The notes below the pieces were generated by a model. It was not told where the DNA came from. It ran no database searches and saw only the letters and a list, made by a program, of their open reading frames with translations. The position numbers and the translations under genes are program-made. From Flavobacterium psychrophilum (GTDB lineage: Bacteria; Bacteroidota; Bacteroidia; Flavobacteriales; Flavobacteriaceae), in contig CAMBHH010000097.1 in the NCBI GenBank assembly GCA_945866505.1, positions 1 to 13,067 on the forward strand: a stretch of DNA of 13,067 bases, given 5' to 3'. Positions 1 to 8,164 of this stretch are shown one piece after another; positions within the stretch are counted from its first letter, which is position 1, and every line of letters starts with the position of its first letter.

Positions 1-1679
1 ACACGAACTCCGTCAGCTCCAAACTTTTCGATTAATTCTAATGGTTCAGGCGAATTTCCTAACGATTTCGACATTTTTCGTCTTTGTTTGTCGCGCACCA
101 AACCAGTCAAATACACATTGGTAAATGGCTTTTTGCCTGTATATTCATAACCCGCAATAATCATTCTTGCTACCCAGAAAAATAAAATATCAGGACCGGT
201 TACCAAATCATTGGTTGGATAATAATATTTAAAATCTTCATTTTCAGGATCCATAATCCCACCAAAAACCGACATTGGCCACAACCAAGACGAAAACCAA
301 GTGTCTAAAGCGTCAACGTCTTGACGAAGGTCAGAGGTTAGAAGTGAGAAGTTAGAAGTTTTTTCTTTGGCCAAAGCCAACGCTTCGTTAATATTCTCGG
401 CAACCACGAAATCTTCTTTTCCATCTCCGTAGAAATAGGCAGGAATTTGTTGACCCCACCACAATTGACGCGAAATATTCCAATCGCGAATATTATTAAG
501 CCAATGGGCATAGGTATTATTAAAACGAGTTGGATGCAATTTAATCTCACCATCAACCAAAACAGATTGAATTGCTGGTTTTACCAAATCTTCCATTTTC
601 AAAAACCATTGATCCGACAAACGAGGTTCGATTACGGCTTTGGTTCTTTCTGATGTTCCAACTTTATTTAAGTGAATTTCGGTTTTTGCCAAAGCTCCAA
701 TTTCTTCTAATTCAATGGCAATTTCATCACGAACCACAAAACGATCTTTGCCTTGATAATGCAACCCAAAACTATTCAATGTACCATCATCGTTAAAAAC
801 ATCAATAATTTCAAGATTGAATTTTTCTCCAATATTTTTGTCGTTGATGTCGTGAGCAGGAGTTACTTTCAGACTTCCTGTTCCAAACTCCATATCTATA
901 TAATCGTCAAAAACAATTGGAATTTCACGATTACAAATAGGCACAATGGCTTTTTTTCCTTTCAAATGTTGGTATCGTTCGTCATCAGGATGAAAACACA
1001 AACCTGTATCGCCAAAAATAGTTTCAGGTCTAGTGGTTGCTACGATTACAAATTCTGTTGAATCTACAATATTATATTTCAAAAAATATAATTTTCCTTG
1101 ACGTTCTTCATAAATAACTTCTTCGTCAGACAAGGTTGTTTTGGCTTCTGGATCCCAATTTACCATTCGATAGCCACGATAAATCAAACCTTTGTTGTAT
1201 AAATCGACAAAAGATTTAATTACGGAAGCCGACATATCAGGATCCATTGTGAACTTGGTTCTGTCCCAATCGCAAGAGCAACCCAATTGTTTCAATTGTT
1301 CCAAAATAGTTCCTCCGTATTTGTCCGTCCAATCGTAAGCGTGTTTTAAAAATTCCTCTCGACTCAAATCGGATTTATTGATTCCTTCCGATTTTAATTT
1401 AGCAACTACCTTGGCTTCAGTCGCAATAGAAGCGTGATCCGTGCCAGGAACCCAACAAGCGTTAAAGCCTTTTAAACGTGCTCTTCTAATCAAAACATCC
1501 TGAATGGTATTATTTAACATATGTCCCATATGCAAAACTCCAGTCACATTTGGTGGAGGAATTACAATCGTATATGGCGTTCTGTGGTCGGGTTCTGAAT
1601 GGAAATAATTGTTCTTCATCCAGTAGTCATACCATTTATTCTCAATAGTCTTTGCGTCAAATTGTGCAGGAATTGTCAT
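1..1679 (-). CDS. valS: Valine--tRNA ligase, N-terminal 559 residues (3' end outside window)
   Basis: Class Ia aminoacyl-tRNA synthetase that charges tRNA-Val with valine in the cytoplasm. The frame is open from an ATG at 1679 to the window edge, giving 559 of the usual roughly 880 residues. The HIGH signature appears as HMGH (residues 50-53, after PPPNVTGVL) and the KMSKS loop as KMSKS (535-539, in [10 protein letters not shown]). Between them lie the connective editing domain, with [11 protein letters not shown], and the [11 protein letters not shown] motif. The anticodon-binding domain and C-terminal coiled coil are off the window. A -7 promoter box lies about 20 bases upstream of the start. 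The gene is divergent from the DUF1573 gene. One oddity: residues around SNFSLLTS are encoded by a flavobacterial-type short repeat (337-360). The identification is secure. Confidence 0.97.
   Translation of the reverse strand, partial: MTIPAQFDAKTIENKWYDYWMKNNYFHSEPDHRTPYTIVIPPPNVTGVLHMGHMLNNTIQDVLIRRARLKGFNACWVPGTDHASIATEAKVVAKLKSEGINKSDLSREEFLKHAYDWTDKYGGTILEQLKQLGCSCDWDRTKFTMDPDMSASVIKSFVDLYNKGLIYRGYRMVNWDPEAKTTLSDEEVIYEERQGKLYFLKYNIVDSTEFVIVATTRPETIFGDTGLCFHPDDERYQHLKGKKAIVPICNREIPIVFDDYIDMEFGTGSLKVTPAHDINDKNIGEKFNLEIIDVFNDDGTLNSFGLHYQGKDRFVVRDEIAIELEEIGALAKTEIHLNKVGTSERTKAVIEPRLSDQWFLKMEDLVKPAIQSVLVDGEIKLHPTRFNNTYAHWLNNIRDWNISRQLWWGQQIPAYFYGDGKEDFVVAENINEALALAKEKTSNFSLLTSDLRQDVDALDTWFSSWLWPMSVFGGIMDPENEDFKYYYPTNDLVTGPDILFFWVARMIIAGYEYTGKKPFTNVYLTGLVRDKQRRKMSKSLGNSPEPLELIEKFGADGVR
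337..360. repeat. Short TTAGAAGT-type repeat inside valS
   Basis: GTTAGAAGT occurs twice (337-345 and 351-359), separated by GAGAA. On the valS strand the stretch is read in frame as TSNFSLLT. Words of this kind are familiar to me from flavobacterial intergenic repeats, so this may be a repeat captured in a coding region. The surrounding protein keeps about the expected length, so replacement or chance is also possible. Confidence 0.45.
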
Positions 1680-1699
1680 AAAAAAGCAACTGTTAAAAC

Positions 1700-1707
1700 C
1701 AAAATTA
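1700..1707 (-). promoter_or_regulatory. Putative -7 box of the valS promoter
   Basis: The minus strand reads TAATTTTG, an exact match to the Bacteroidota -7 consensus TAnnTTTG, about 20 bases before the valS start codon. This would give a short 5' leader. No convincing TTG is seen at the -33 position, so the assignment rests on the -7 box and its placement. Confidence 0.45.
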
Positions 1708-1786
1708 TGCTTTGGTCTGATATTTGTAATTAAAAGTGGGAACAAAAGTAAATAATTAAGTACAGTATAAAAAACGAAATAAATAA

Positions 1787-1816
1787 TTGTCCGCTTAATT
1801 AAAAAAGGTAATTTTA
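1787..1816 (+). promoter_or_regulatory. Putative promoter of the DUF1573 gene
   Basis: A TTG at 1787-1789 (-33 element) and TAATTTTA at 1809-1816 (-7 element, 7 of 8 to TAnnTTTG at fixed positions) are separated by 19 bases, the usual Bacteroidota spacing. The start codon follows about 26 bases later. Confidence 0.5.
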
Positions 1817-1842
1817 CTGAACAGAATTTAAAAAAAATCAAA

Positions 1843-2232
1843 ATGAAAAATAGAGCCACTTTAATAGCAATCGTATTGATAAGTAGTTTTGGTTTTGCCC
1901 AAAATGGACCTAAAATTGAATTTAAGGCAAAAGAGAATACTATAGATTATGGTTCTACATCTAAAAAAAATGATAATGGTGTTCGGTCTTTTGAATTTAC
2001 AAACACTGGAGATGCTCCTTTAATTATTAGCAATGTGCTTTCGACTCCAGGTTTTACCATACCTTCAAAACCTAACGACCCTATAATGCCAGGAAAAACT
2101 GGGAAAATTGAAGTGAAATACAGCATGATACTTGGTCCAATACGAAAAACTATTACCGTAGAATCAAACGCGGTAAATTATGAAGGAGGAAGAATTCCTT
2201 TGAAAATAAAGGGAAATGTTGTTGCTGATTAA
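1843..2232 (+). CDS. Secreted DUF1573-domain protein
   Basis: A 129-residue protein of the DUF1573 family, common in Bacteroidota. Residues 1-19 form a signal peptide (Lys/Arg start, hydrophobic core, then FGFAQ), so it should be exported to the periplasm or envelope. The rest is one immunoglobulin-like, ASH-type beta sandwich, with the hallmarks [16 protein letters not shown] (about 50-65), a PGKTG-IEVKY strand pair and a final PLKIKGNV strand. The molecular function of the family is not established. The gene stands alone with its own promoter and ends at a hairpin shared with the convergent protease gene. The start is the only ATG that gives a complete signal peptide. Confidence 0.88.
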   Translation: MKNRATLIAIVLISSFGFAQNGPKIEFKAKENTIDYGSTSKKNDNGVRSFEFTNTGDAPLIISNVLSTPGFTIPSKPNDPIMPGKTGKIEVKYSMILGPIRKTITVESNAVNYEGGRIPLKIKGNVVAD

Positions 2233-2250
2233 AACCTATTAAAATTTGTA

Positions 2251-2284
2251 AAAACGCTTATTGGCTAATTCAAGGAAGCGTTTT
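2251..2284. terminator. Bidirectional hairpin terminator between convergent genes
   Basis: Perfect 9-bp arms AAAACGCTT (2251-2259) and AAGCGTTTT (2276-2284) enclose a 16-base loop, followed by a T-rich run on the + strand. The hairpin lies in the 55-bp gap between two convergent stop codons, so it could end transcripts from both sides. Confidence 0.75.
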
Positions 2285-2287
2285 GTT

Positions 2288-3616
2288 TTATAACACATTA
2301 ACCAATTGAAATTTAAACTTTAGAATTTGGCTTTCCCTTTCAACTTCAAAAGTTATCCAATTTTCTTCTTCAGATTTCAATACTGAATTTATTTTTTCTA
2401 AAGTGAATGCATAGCCAGGTTTTTGATTAATGCTAACAATTACATCTCCTTTTTGGAGTCCACTGATGGCCGCAGGTGAATTTTTTCGAACGTTTGCAAC
2501 TACGAAAATTGGCTTTAAAACAAATTTATACTTAAAGTTATTGTAGACAGTATTTGTTTTTAAAGTATTTCCCCTCAATGCAAACGGAACAGTTTCAAGA
2601 CTAACCGTCTCTTGAACCCATTGCAAACCATCATGTTGCACTTCGATGCCGCTTTTATTATAATTAAAAGGTGCTTTGTAATGGCTGTTTTTCTTTAAAA
2701 ATAATTGTTGGTTTGGGTAGTCAAATACTAAATTGAACCTTTTTAAAATTTCGGCACCTATTGAACCCGCACGATCTTTTACCATTCTCACATTTTTTAT
2801 AGAGGTCGAATCCGGAAAAGCAACAATTGGATTATTAAATTCAAATTTTGAAAAAGCAAATTTTTTAATTTGAGCCCTTCTTCCCTCAACATCTCCACTA
2901 AACCCTTTTCCTAAATAATCTTCAAAATTTTTAGCCGGAATTTTTATTGACTTATCCTTATTTTCAAAAAGCCAAATGGCATCACTATTGCCAATATCAA
3001 TTAATAATTTTGTCGAAATCTCGGAAGAATCTATACGAGCAGTACCTATTACATATGGTTTTGATTTTTCGATAGTTATGGGAACCATCTGATATTTGTT
3101 TACTATTCGTTTTCTATTCTTTTCATTATCTTTATATACAGTAATTCGTTTTCTGTCATAGTTAATTTCAACTAGATTTGATTTTAAAAAATTATAACCA
3201 ATAATACCATTTACAGGAATTCCAATGTGTGATGACAAGTTAAAACTTTGATCTAAAACAATATATAACAAGTGGTTTTCAGATTTTAGATCCTTGATTT
3301 CTAAAGTATTATTTTTAGATTTCAAACCTTCTATTGATGTTTCACTTCCCAAACCTCTCAAAGATATCTTTTCAACATTGAAAAAACTTACCTCTTTCTT
3401 ATCTTCCATGCTAAAAAGAATGGTTTCCTCAACACCAGAATCTAAGAGAAAGTACAATTCAACATTATTAACTTTTATTGGAATAAATACTAAGTTATTG
3501 ATAATTTTAAAAGGGATGATTACTTTATCGACTCCATTTGCAAACTGAAATTCATCCTGTCCAAAAACCGATAAAGTAGAAATAATAAAAAAACAAAAAA
3601 TGAATATTAGTCTCAT
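2288..3616 (-). CDS. Exported retropepsin-like aspartyl protease family protein with C-terminal PDZ domain
   Basis: A 442-residue protein with a signal peptide (residues 1-20, ending VFGQ), so envelope or periplasmic. The first retropepsin-like lobe has the DSG active-site signature in YFLLDSGVEETIL (Asp59-Gly61) and a downstream hydrophobic-Gly element NGIIGYNFL (136-144). A second similar lobe follows, with LLIDIGNSDAIWL (Asp207-Gly209) and SIGAEIL (285-291), but its catalytic triplet is DIG rather than DTG or DSG. Residues from about 365 to the end form a PDZ domain (GLQKGDVIVSIN), which normally binds peptide C-termini. This layout matches the Bacteroidota aspartyl protease/PDZ family. 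Substrates are unknown. Proteolytic activity is an inference, and the altered second triplet leaves it uncertain. The gene is monocistronic. Confidence 0.85.
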   Translation of the reverse strand: MRLIFIFCFFIISTLSVFGQDEFQFANGVDKVIIPFKIINNLVFIPIKVNNVELYFLLDSGVEETILFSMEDKKEVSFFNVEKISLRGLGSETSIEGLKSKNNTLEIKDLKSENHLLYIVLDQSFNLSSHIGIPVNGIIGYNFLKSNLVEINYDRKRITVYKDNEKNRKRIVNKYQMVPITIEKSKPYVIGTARIDSSEISTKLLIDIGNSDAIWLFENKDKSIKIPAKNFEDYLGKGFSGDVEGRRAQIKKFAFSKFEFNNPIVAFPDSTSIKNVRMVKDRAGSIGAEILKRFNLVFDYPNQQLFLKKNSHYKAPFNYNKSGIEVQHDGLQWVQETVSLETVPFALRGNTLKTNTVYNNFKYKFVLKPIFVVANVRKNSPAAISGLQKGDVIVSINQKPGYAFTLEKINSVLKSEEENWITFEVERESQILKFKFQLVNVL

Positions 3617-3715
3617 CCTAATTTATTTTGATAAAAATAGTAAAATATTGAATATTAAAGGCCTTTTATTAACAAATAAACAGAATCGAAGCGATTTATT
3701 TCGAAAAAAAAGTCG

Positions 3716-3723
3716 CAAATTTG
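3716..3723 (+). promoter_or_regulatory. Putative -7 box of the aminotransferase promoter
   Basis: CAAATTTG matches TAnnTTTG except at the first base and lies 18 bases upstream of the ATG at 3742. This placement decides the start: an in-frame TTG at 3721 falls inside the box and could not be on the mRNA. No clear -33 TTG was found. Confidence 0.4.
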
Positions 3724-3741
3724 CACCAAATTTTTACAAAC

Positions 3742-4950
3742 ATGCCTAGCATTTCTATTAGAGGTCGAAAAATGCCCGAATCGCCAATTCGAAAGTTGGC
3801 TCCATTTGCTGACTTGGCCAAACTAAAAGGTCATAAAGTATATCATTTAAACATTGGTCAACCCGATATTAAAAGTCCGGAAAAAGCCATTGAAGCTATA
3901 AAAAATATTGATTTAGATATTATTGAATATGGTCCTTCAGCAGGTTATGAAAGTTATCGAAAAAAACTAGCTTCATTTTACACCAGTCAAAATGTAAGAG
4001 TTTCATTTGAAGACATAATGATTACTACAGGTGGTTCAGAAGCACTCTTATTTGCGCTTGGCAGCATTATGGATCCGGAGGACGAAGTCATTATTCCAGA
4101 ACCTTTTTATGCCAATTACAGTGCCTTTTCAGCCGAATCAAGCGCAAGAGTTGTACCTGTGATTTCTAATATTGAAAGCGGTTTTACCTTGCCAACGATT
4201 GCAGAATTTGAAAAAACGATTACACCAAAAACCAAAGCGATTTTAATCTGTAATCCGAATAATCCAACTGGTTATTTGTATTCCGAATCCGAAATTAATC
4301 AATTGGGGGATTTGGTTAAAAAACACGACTTATTTCTAATTGCAGACGAAGTGTATCGCGAATTCATTTACGACGACAGAGACAAACACTTTTCGGTGAT
4401 GAACCTTAAAGGAATTGAGCAAAACGTAATTATGATTGATTCTGTTTCCAAAAGATACAGCATGTGTGGCGCTCGAATTGGCTGTATGGTTACTAAAAAT
4501 AAAGAAGTGATTTCAGCATCAATGAAATTTGCTCAGGCTCGTTTATGCCCTCCCACAATTGAACAAATCGCGTGCGAAGCCGCAATTGATACTCCTCAAA
4601 GTTATTTTGACGAAGTAATTTCTGAATACAAAGAGCGAAGAGACGCCTTAATTACGGAGTTAAATAAAATTGAAGGTGTTATGGTGACCACTCCAAAAGC
4701 GGCTTTTTATTGCATTGCCCAACTGCCCGTAGATAATACCGATGATTTCGCACAATGGCTGCTTGAAAGCTATAATTTAGATGGTGAAACTGTAATGGTA
4801 GCTCCAGCCGCAGGATTTTATTCGACTCCTGGAGTTGGTTTGAATCAAGTTCGAATTGCCTATGTGCTGAAAAAAGAAGATTTAATTCGTGCTGTCCAAA
4901 TCTTAAAAGAAGCCATTCAAGTCTATAATTCGAAACAGAAAATTAGCTAA
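3742..4950 (+). CDS. PLP-dependent class I/II aminotransferase (aspartate-aminotransferase-like)
   Basis: A cytoplasmic fold-type I aminotransferase of 402 residues, normal for the family. Motifs in order: LNIGQPD (36-42), substrate-end glycine motif TTGGSEAL (95-102), CNPNNPTG (170-177, with the cofactor-contacting Asn174), ADEVYREFIYD (201-211, Asp202 to the pyridine nitrogen, Tyr205 to the phenolic oxygen), Schiff-base lysine Lys237 in SVSKRYSMCGARIG, and carboxylate-binding Arg371 in QVRIAYVL. It probably transfers amino groups between amino acids and 2-oxoacids such as 2-oxoglutarate. Exact substrate preference cannot be read from sequence. The start is the ATG at 3742, not the TTG seven codons upstream, because that TTG overlaps the -7 box. 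It heads the + strand run leading to folE. Confidence 0.93.
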   Translation: MPSISIRGRKMPESPIRKLAPFADLAKLKGHKVYHLNIGQPDIKSPEKAIEAIKNIDLDIIEYGPSAGYESYRKKLASFYTSQNVRVSFEDIMITTGGSEALLFALGSIMDPEDEVIIPEPFYANYSAFSAESSARVVPVISNIESGFTLPTIAEFEKTITPKTKAILICNPNNPTGYLYSESEINQLGDLVKKHDLFLIADEVYREFIYDDRDKHFSVMNLKGIEQNVIMIDSVSKRYSMCGARIGCMVTKNKEVISASMKFAQARLCPPTIEQIACEAAIDTPQSYFDEVISEYKERRDALITELNKIEGVMVTTPKAAFYCIAQLPVDNTDDFAQWLLESYNLDGETVMVAPAAGFYSTPGVGLNQVRIAYVLKKEDLIRAVQILKEAIQVYNSKQKIS

Positions 4951-4986
4951 AATGTTCTCGTAAATCGATTGTACTTAATCCAATTT

Positions 4987-5027
4987 AATTATTAAAAGCT
5001 TTAGAAATTCATTAGCTTTAATTAATT
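4987..5027. other. AT-rich imperfect hairpin upstream of folE
   Basis: The arms at 4987-5000 and 5014-5027 both end in AGCT-type cores (AAAAGCT and AGCTTTAA) and pair with one shift around a 13-base loop. It could act as a weak terminator for the aminotransferase gene or as a site overlapping the folE promoter. There is no strong T-run, and the pairing is mostly A-T, so the assignment is weak. Confidence 0.3.
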
Positions 5028-5034
5028 ATCTTTA
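5027..5034 (+). promoter_or_regulatory. Putative -7 box of the folE promoter
   Basis: TATCTTTA matches TAnnTTTG at 7 of 8 fixed and free positions and is followed by CCCC, about 36 bases before the folE ATG. It suggests folE has its own promoter rather than relying only on read-through. The -33 element is not clear. Confidence 0.4.
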
Positions 5035-5070
5035 CCCCTAATTTATTTTACACAATAATTGTAACTTTTA

Positions 5071-5742
5071 ATGATAAACAACGAAGAATTTCAGGACGAA
5101 ATAGGAAACAATCATATTAGTTCATCAGCAAAAAACCCAGTAAGAGAAGACGCTTTTGACATTTCTGATGATGAAAAAATCAGCAGCATAAAAAAAGATG
5201 TCGAAAATATACTCCTTACTCTGGGCATGGATTTGACCGACGATAGCTTGAAAGGTACTCCAAATCGAGTAGCAAAAATGTTTGTGAAAGAAATTTTCGG
5301 AGGTCTTAATCCTGCGAAAAAACCAAACGCTTCCACCTTCGAAAACAATTATAAGTACGGTGAAATGTTGGTTGAAAAAAACATTACTGTTTATTCTACT
5401 TGCGAACACCATTTGCTGCCCATTATAGGACGAGCACACGTTGCTTATATTTCAAATGGTAGAGTTGTTGGACTATCAAAAATAAACAGAATAGTTGAGT
5501 TTTATTCGAAAAGGCCTCAGGTTCAAGAACGCCTAACTATGCAAATTGTGCAAGAACTTCAAATTGCGTTAGGCACGGAAGACGTGGCTTGTATTATCGA
5601 TGCCAAACACCTTTGCGTGAATTCAAGAGGAATAAAAGACATCGAAAGCAGCACGGTAACATCTGAATTTGGGGGTAAATTCAAAAACGAGCAAACTCGC
5701 AGAGAACTTTTGGAATATATAAAGCTAGAAACGAAGTTTTAA
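5071..5742 (+). CDS. folE: GTP cyclohydrolase I
   Basis: Catalyses GTP to 7,8-dihydroneopterin triphosphate, the first step of tetrahydrofolate and pterin synthesis, in the cytoplasm as a homodecamer. It has 223 residues, the family's usual length. The zinc site is visible as STCEHHLLP (Cys111, His114) plus KHLCV (Cys182). The substrate and tunnel motifs GLSKINRIVEFYSKRPQVQERLT (134-156) and SRGI (185-188) are intact. TPNRVAKMF near residue 63 is the usual N-terminal domain signature. The first 30 residues are polar and poorly conserved. Only three bases separate its stop from the left inverted repeat of the IVP unit, so the insertion landed right behind it. Confidence 0.97.
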   Translation: MINNEEFQDEIGNNHISSSAKNPVREDAFDISDDEKISSIKKDVENILLTLGMDLTDDSLKGTPNRVAKMFVKEIFGGLNPAKKPNASTFENNYKYGEMLVEKNITVYSTCEHHLLPIIGRAHVAYISNGRVVGLSKINRIVEFYSKRPQVQERLTMQIVQELQIALGTEDVACIIDAKHLCVNSRGIKDIESSTVTSEFGGKFKNEQTRRELLEYIKLETKF

Positions 5743-5745
5743 AAG

Positions 5746-5776
5746 GTTTATAGTTTTGGGTTTAGAGTTTATTGTT
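5746..5776. repeat. Left inverted repeat of the IVP unit
   Basis: This 31-base GT-rich low-complexity sequence directly abuts the IVP start codon at 5777. It equals the reverse complement of 6187-6217 at 25 of 31 positions without gaps. It is built from words like GTTTAT and GTTTATTG. Confidence 0.75.
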
Positions 5777-6165
5777 ATGGGGAAAATACTAAAATTCGAG
5801 GATTTAGAAATATGGAGATTGGCTCGAGAAATCTGTCAATATGTTGAGTTTCTAATTCAAAATACAAATCTAAAGACCAACTATTCCCTAAAAGACCAAA
5901 TTGACAGAAGTTCAGGATCTATTATGGACAATATTGCTGAAGGTTTTGAACGGAATGAAATAGAGAATTTATTCAATTTTTGAGCATAGCAAAAGGCTCG
6001 TCTAGTGAAGTAAAATCTCATTCGTATAGAGCATTTGATAAAAAATTGATTTCTGAAGAACAACATTTGAAATTAAACGAAATGGTTGAATTAGAGAAAA
6101 ATAAAATTGGATCAATGATGAACTATTTCAATAATTGCCAATTTAAAGGTCTCAAATTTAAATAA
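5777..6165 (+). pseudogene. 23S rRNA intervening-sequence protein (four-helix bundle), frameshifted
   Basis: Member of the IVP / S23 four-helix-bundle family (PF05635, TIGR02436), small proteins first seen in 23S rRNA intervening sequences and related to the Avd accessory proteins of diversity-generating retroelements. The biochemical role of stand-alone members is unknown. The first part reads FEDLEIWRLARE and LKDQIDRSSGSIMDNIAEGFERN. It then runs out of frame to a TGA at 5981-5983. The other part, in the next frame, reads FLSIAKGSSSEVKSHSYRAFDK. Adding one G next to 5957 restores the family sequence NGNREFIQFLSIAKG and gives a 129-residue protein of normal length. The ATG at 5777 is preferred over a TTG at 5756 that lies in the inverted repeat. 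It could be a recent inactivation, a sequencing error or, less likely, recoding. Confidence 0.85.
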
Positions 6166-6186
6166 TGGTGTTTGAACTGAACAACA

Positions 6187-6217
6187 AACAACAAACAATA
6201 AACCACAAACAATAAAC
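6187..6217. repeat. Right inverted repeat of the IVP unit, with internal direct repeats
   Basis: Partner of 5746-5776. It contains ACAAACAATAAAC twice (6191-6203 and 6205-6217), one base apart, so the end is itself a small tandem array. It stops four bases before the cysS start codon. Confidence 0.75.
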
Positions 6218-6221
6218 AAGA

Positions 6222-7706
6222 ATGCCTCTATACAAATCCCAAAATTTAAAAATATACAATACGCTTTCGGGAGAAAAAGAAAATTTTGTGCCCATTCACG
6301 AAGGAAATGTTGGAATGTATGTTTGTGGACCTACGGTTTACAGCAATGTCCATCTTGGAAATGTGAGAACTTTTATGTCTTTTGATGTAATTTTCAGGTA
6401 TTTTTTGCATTTGGGTTACAAAACACGTTATGTGAGGAATATTACCGATGCTGGACATTTGACCGATGACGGAAATGTTGATAACGACCGTTTTGTAAAA
6501 CAATCTCGATTGGAAAAATTAGAACCCATGGAAGTGGTGCAAAAATACACAGTCGATTTTCATCAGGTTTTAGAAAAATTTAATTTTTTAGCTCCAACAA
6601 TTGAGCCTACAGCAACAGGCCATATTATTGAACAAATAGAATTGATTCAAAAACTGATTACCGATGGTTTTGCATACGAAACTCAGGGTTCTGTTTATTT
6701 TGATGTTTATGAATACAACAAAAAAGGCTTGAATTACGGTGAACTAAGCAATAGAAATATTGATGAATTGTTTGCCAATACTAGAGATTTGGACGGTCAA
6801 AACGAAAAGAAAAATCCTCAAGATTTTGCTTTATGGAAAAATGCTTCACCTGCACACATAATGCGTTGGAATTCCCCTTGGGGCGAAGGTTTTCCGGGCT
6901 GGCACTTAGAATGTACTGCAATGAGCACCAAATATTTAGGAGAACATTTTGACATTCACGGCGGTGGAATGGATTTAAAATTCCCTCATCACGAATGCGA
7001 AGTGGCCCAAGGCAAAGCTTGTAATGGAGTAACACCTGTGAATATTTGGATGCACACCAATATGCTTACGATGAATGGTTTGCGAATGAGTAAATCGACT
7101 GGAAACTATATTTTACCAATGGAATTGCTTTCGGGTGAAAATACTTTTTTCGAAAAGAAATTTCAACCCAACGTCGTTCGTTTTTGCTTTTTGCAAGCAC
7201 ATTATCGAAGTGTTTTGGATATTTCGAACGAAGCCATGCTAGCCAGTGAAAAAGGATTAAATAGATTACTTGAAGGTGTGAAATTGATTGCCTCAATTCA
7301 ACCCAAAACCACTTCATCCTTCTCAGTAACCGATTGGATTCAAAGTTGTTATGACGCAATGAATGACGATTTTAATACTCCAATTCTAATTGCTAATTTA
7401 TTTGAAGGAATTCGGTATATCAATTTATTAAATGATAATTCTGCGAGCTTGACTGCCGAAGATTTACAATTATTTAAGTATTCGATAAGTACATTTATCT
7501 TTGATGTTTTGGGACTTAAGGATGAAAAGGGTGTTGAAAACAATAACGAAAAACTAGAAGGCGTCGTAAATATGTTAATAGATATGCGAAATGAGGCTAG
7601 AGCCAACAAAGATTTTGCAATGTCGGATCAAATAAGAAATCAATTGATTGCTTTAGGAATTCAGTTGAAAGACGGAAAAGAAGGAACTACTTTTAGTATT
7701 CAATAA
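6222..7706 (+). CDS. cysS: Cysteine--tRNA ligase
   Basis: Class Ia synthetase charging tRNA-Cys in the cytoplasm. It has 494 residues, close to the usual length. The HIGH motif is HLGN (44-47, in [18 protein letters not shown]). The KMSKS loop is RMSKS (288-292). The catalytic zinc ligands are Cys35, Cys231 ([10 protein letters not shown]), His256 and Glu260 (FPHHECE), with the same 25- and 4-residue spacings as in the E. coli enzyme. A DALR-type helical anticodon region and the typical short C-terminal tail follow. The leader is unusual because the bases just before the ATG belong to the right inverted repeat of the IVP unit. No obvious -7 box is seen there, so expression may come from folE or the inserted unit. 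Start and identity are secure. Confidence 0.97.
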   Translation: MPLYKSQNLKIYNTLSGEKENFVPIHEGNVGMYVCGPTVYSNVHLGNVRTFMSFDVIFRYFLHLGYKTRYVRNITDAGHLTDDGNVDNDRFVKQSRLEKLEPMEVVQKYTVDFHQVLEKFNFLAPTIEPTATGHIIEQIELIQKLITDGFAYETQGSVYFDVYEYNKKGLNYGELSNRNIDELFANTRDLDGQNEKKNPQDFALWKNASPAHIMRWNSPWGEGFPGWHLECTAMSTKYLGEHFDIHGGGMDLKFPHHECEVAQGKACNGVTPVNIWMHTNMLTMNGLRMSKSTGNYILPMELLSGENTFFEKKFQPNVVRFCFLQAHYRSVLDISNEAMLASEKGLNRLLEGVKLIASIQPKTTSSFSVTDWIQSCYDAMNDDFNTPILIANLFEGIRYINLLNDNSASLTAEDLQLFKYSISTFIFDVLGLKDEKGVENNNEKLEGVVNMLIDMRNEARANKDFAMSDQIRNQLIALGIQLKDGKEGTTFSIQ

Positions 7707-7821
7707 TTTAGTTATCAGTCTGAATTACAAATAGTTATCGGAATCAGATTTAAAATAAATTACTAAAAAATTTTATGTTAATGATATCTAAACACTTATT
7801 AACTGAACACTTCTATAAGGT

Positions 7822-8103
7822 ATGTTAAAGAAAATCCTCATATTTCCTTTTGTTTTTTTGGTTCGGTTCTATCAAACTGCGATTTCTCCATATACGCCCT
7901 CTGCTTGCAGATTTGAACCTACTTGTTCGAGTTATATGATAGAAGCGCTGCAAAAACACGGTTTGTTTTACGGTGGATATTTAGGAATAAAAAGAATTTT
8001 GAGTTGCCATCCTTGGGGAAAAACGGGCTATGATCCTGTACCTTCCTCTCCACAAACAGGTCAAAATGTGGAGCCAAAAAACAAATGCTCGCATAAACAT
8101 TAA
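7822..8103 (+). CDS. yidD: Membrane protein insertion efficiency factor YidD
   Basis: Small membrane-associated protein of 93 residues, known from other bacteria to assist YidC/Sec-dependent insertion of inner-membrane proteins. An amphipathic or hydrophobic N-terminus (residues 4-20) is followed by the family core: [22 protein letters not shown], three conserved cysteines (29, 35, 62) and [13 protein letters not shown]. The C-terminal 20 residues are a polar, variable tail. It is separated from cysS by 115 bp and from lgt by 61 bp, and all three genes run in the same direction. The cysS-yidD gap contains TAGTTATC twice and a weak imperfect hairpin, neither of clear meaning. Confidence 0.96.
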   Translation: MLKKILIFPFVFLVRFYQTAISPYTPSACRFEPTCSSYMIEALQKHGLFYGGYLGIKRILSCHPWGKTGYDPVPSSPQTGQNVEPKNKCSHKH

Positions 8104-8164
8104 CTTTTTATAAAGACATACTCTTCTTTAAATATTTATTTTTACAATCTATAAAAAATAGTAT

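Larger units (their letters stand above)
5746..6217 (+). mobile_element. Putative IVP (intervening-sequence protein) element inserted between folE and cysS
   Basis: A 472-bp unit: a 31-bp inverted repeat, an IVP-family gene, then a matching inverted repeat. If transcribed, the ends could pair into a long stem carrying the gene in its loop. This is the architecture of the IVP-encoding intervening sequences known from 23S rRNA genes of Leptospira and Coxiella. No transposase is present and no clear target duplication is seen. Mobility is inferred from the architecture and from the placement between two housekeeping genes. Confidence 0.5.

Noticed and set aside
338..1061. Several open frames of 68 to 102 codons overlapping valS
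   Set aside because: They lie in other frames of a clear valS coding sequence and show no family resemblance, and their composition follows from the antisense codons.
3721..3741. TTG start giving the aminotransferase seven extra residues
   Set aside because: The TTG lies inside the putative -7 box CAAATTTG, and the ATG at 3742 gives the usual flavobacterial N-terminus.
5112..5439. Antisense open frames across folE
   Set aside because: folE is intact with all zinc and substrate motifs, and the antisense products have no recognisable domains or start context.
5756..5776. TTG start for the IVP gene at 5756
   Set aside because: It would translate part of the inverted repeat. The ATG at 5777 gives a start right before the conserved KFEDLEIW segment.
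6180..6217. Tandem ACAAACAATAAAC units that might suggest a CRISPR or tandem-repeat locus
   Set aside because: There are only two clean copies one base apart, with no spacers and no cas genes. They are better explained as the end of the IVP unit.
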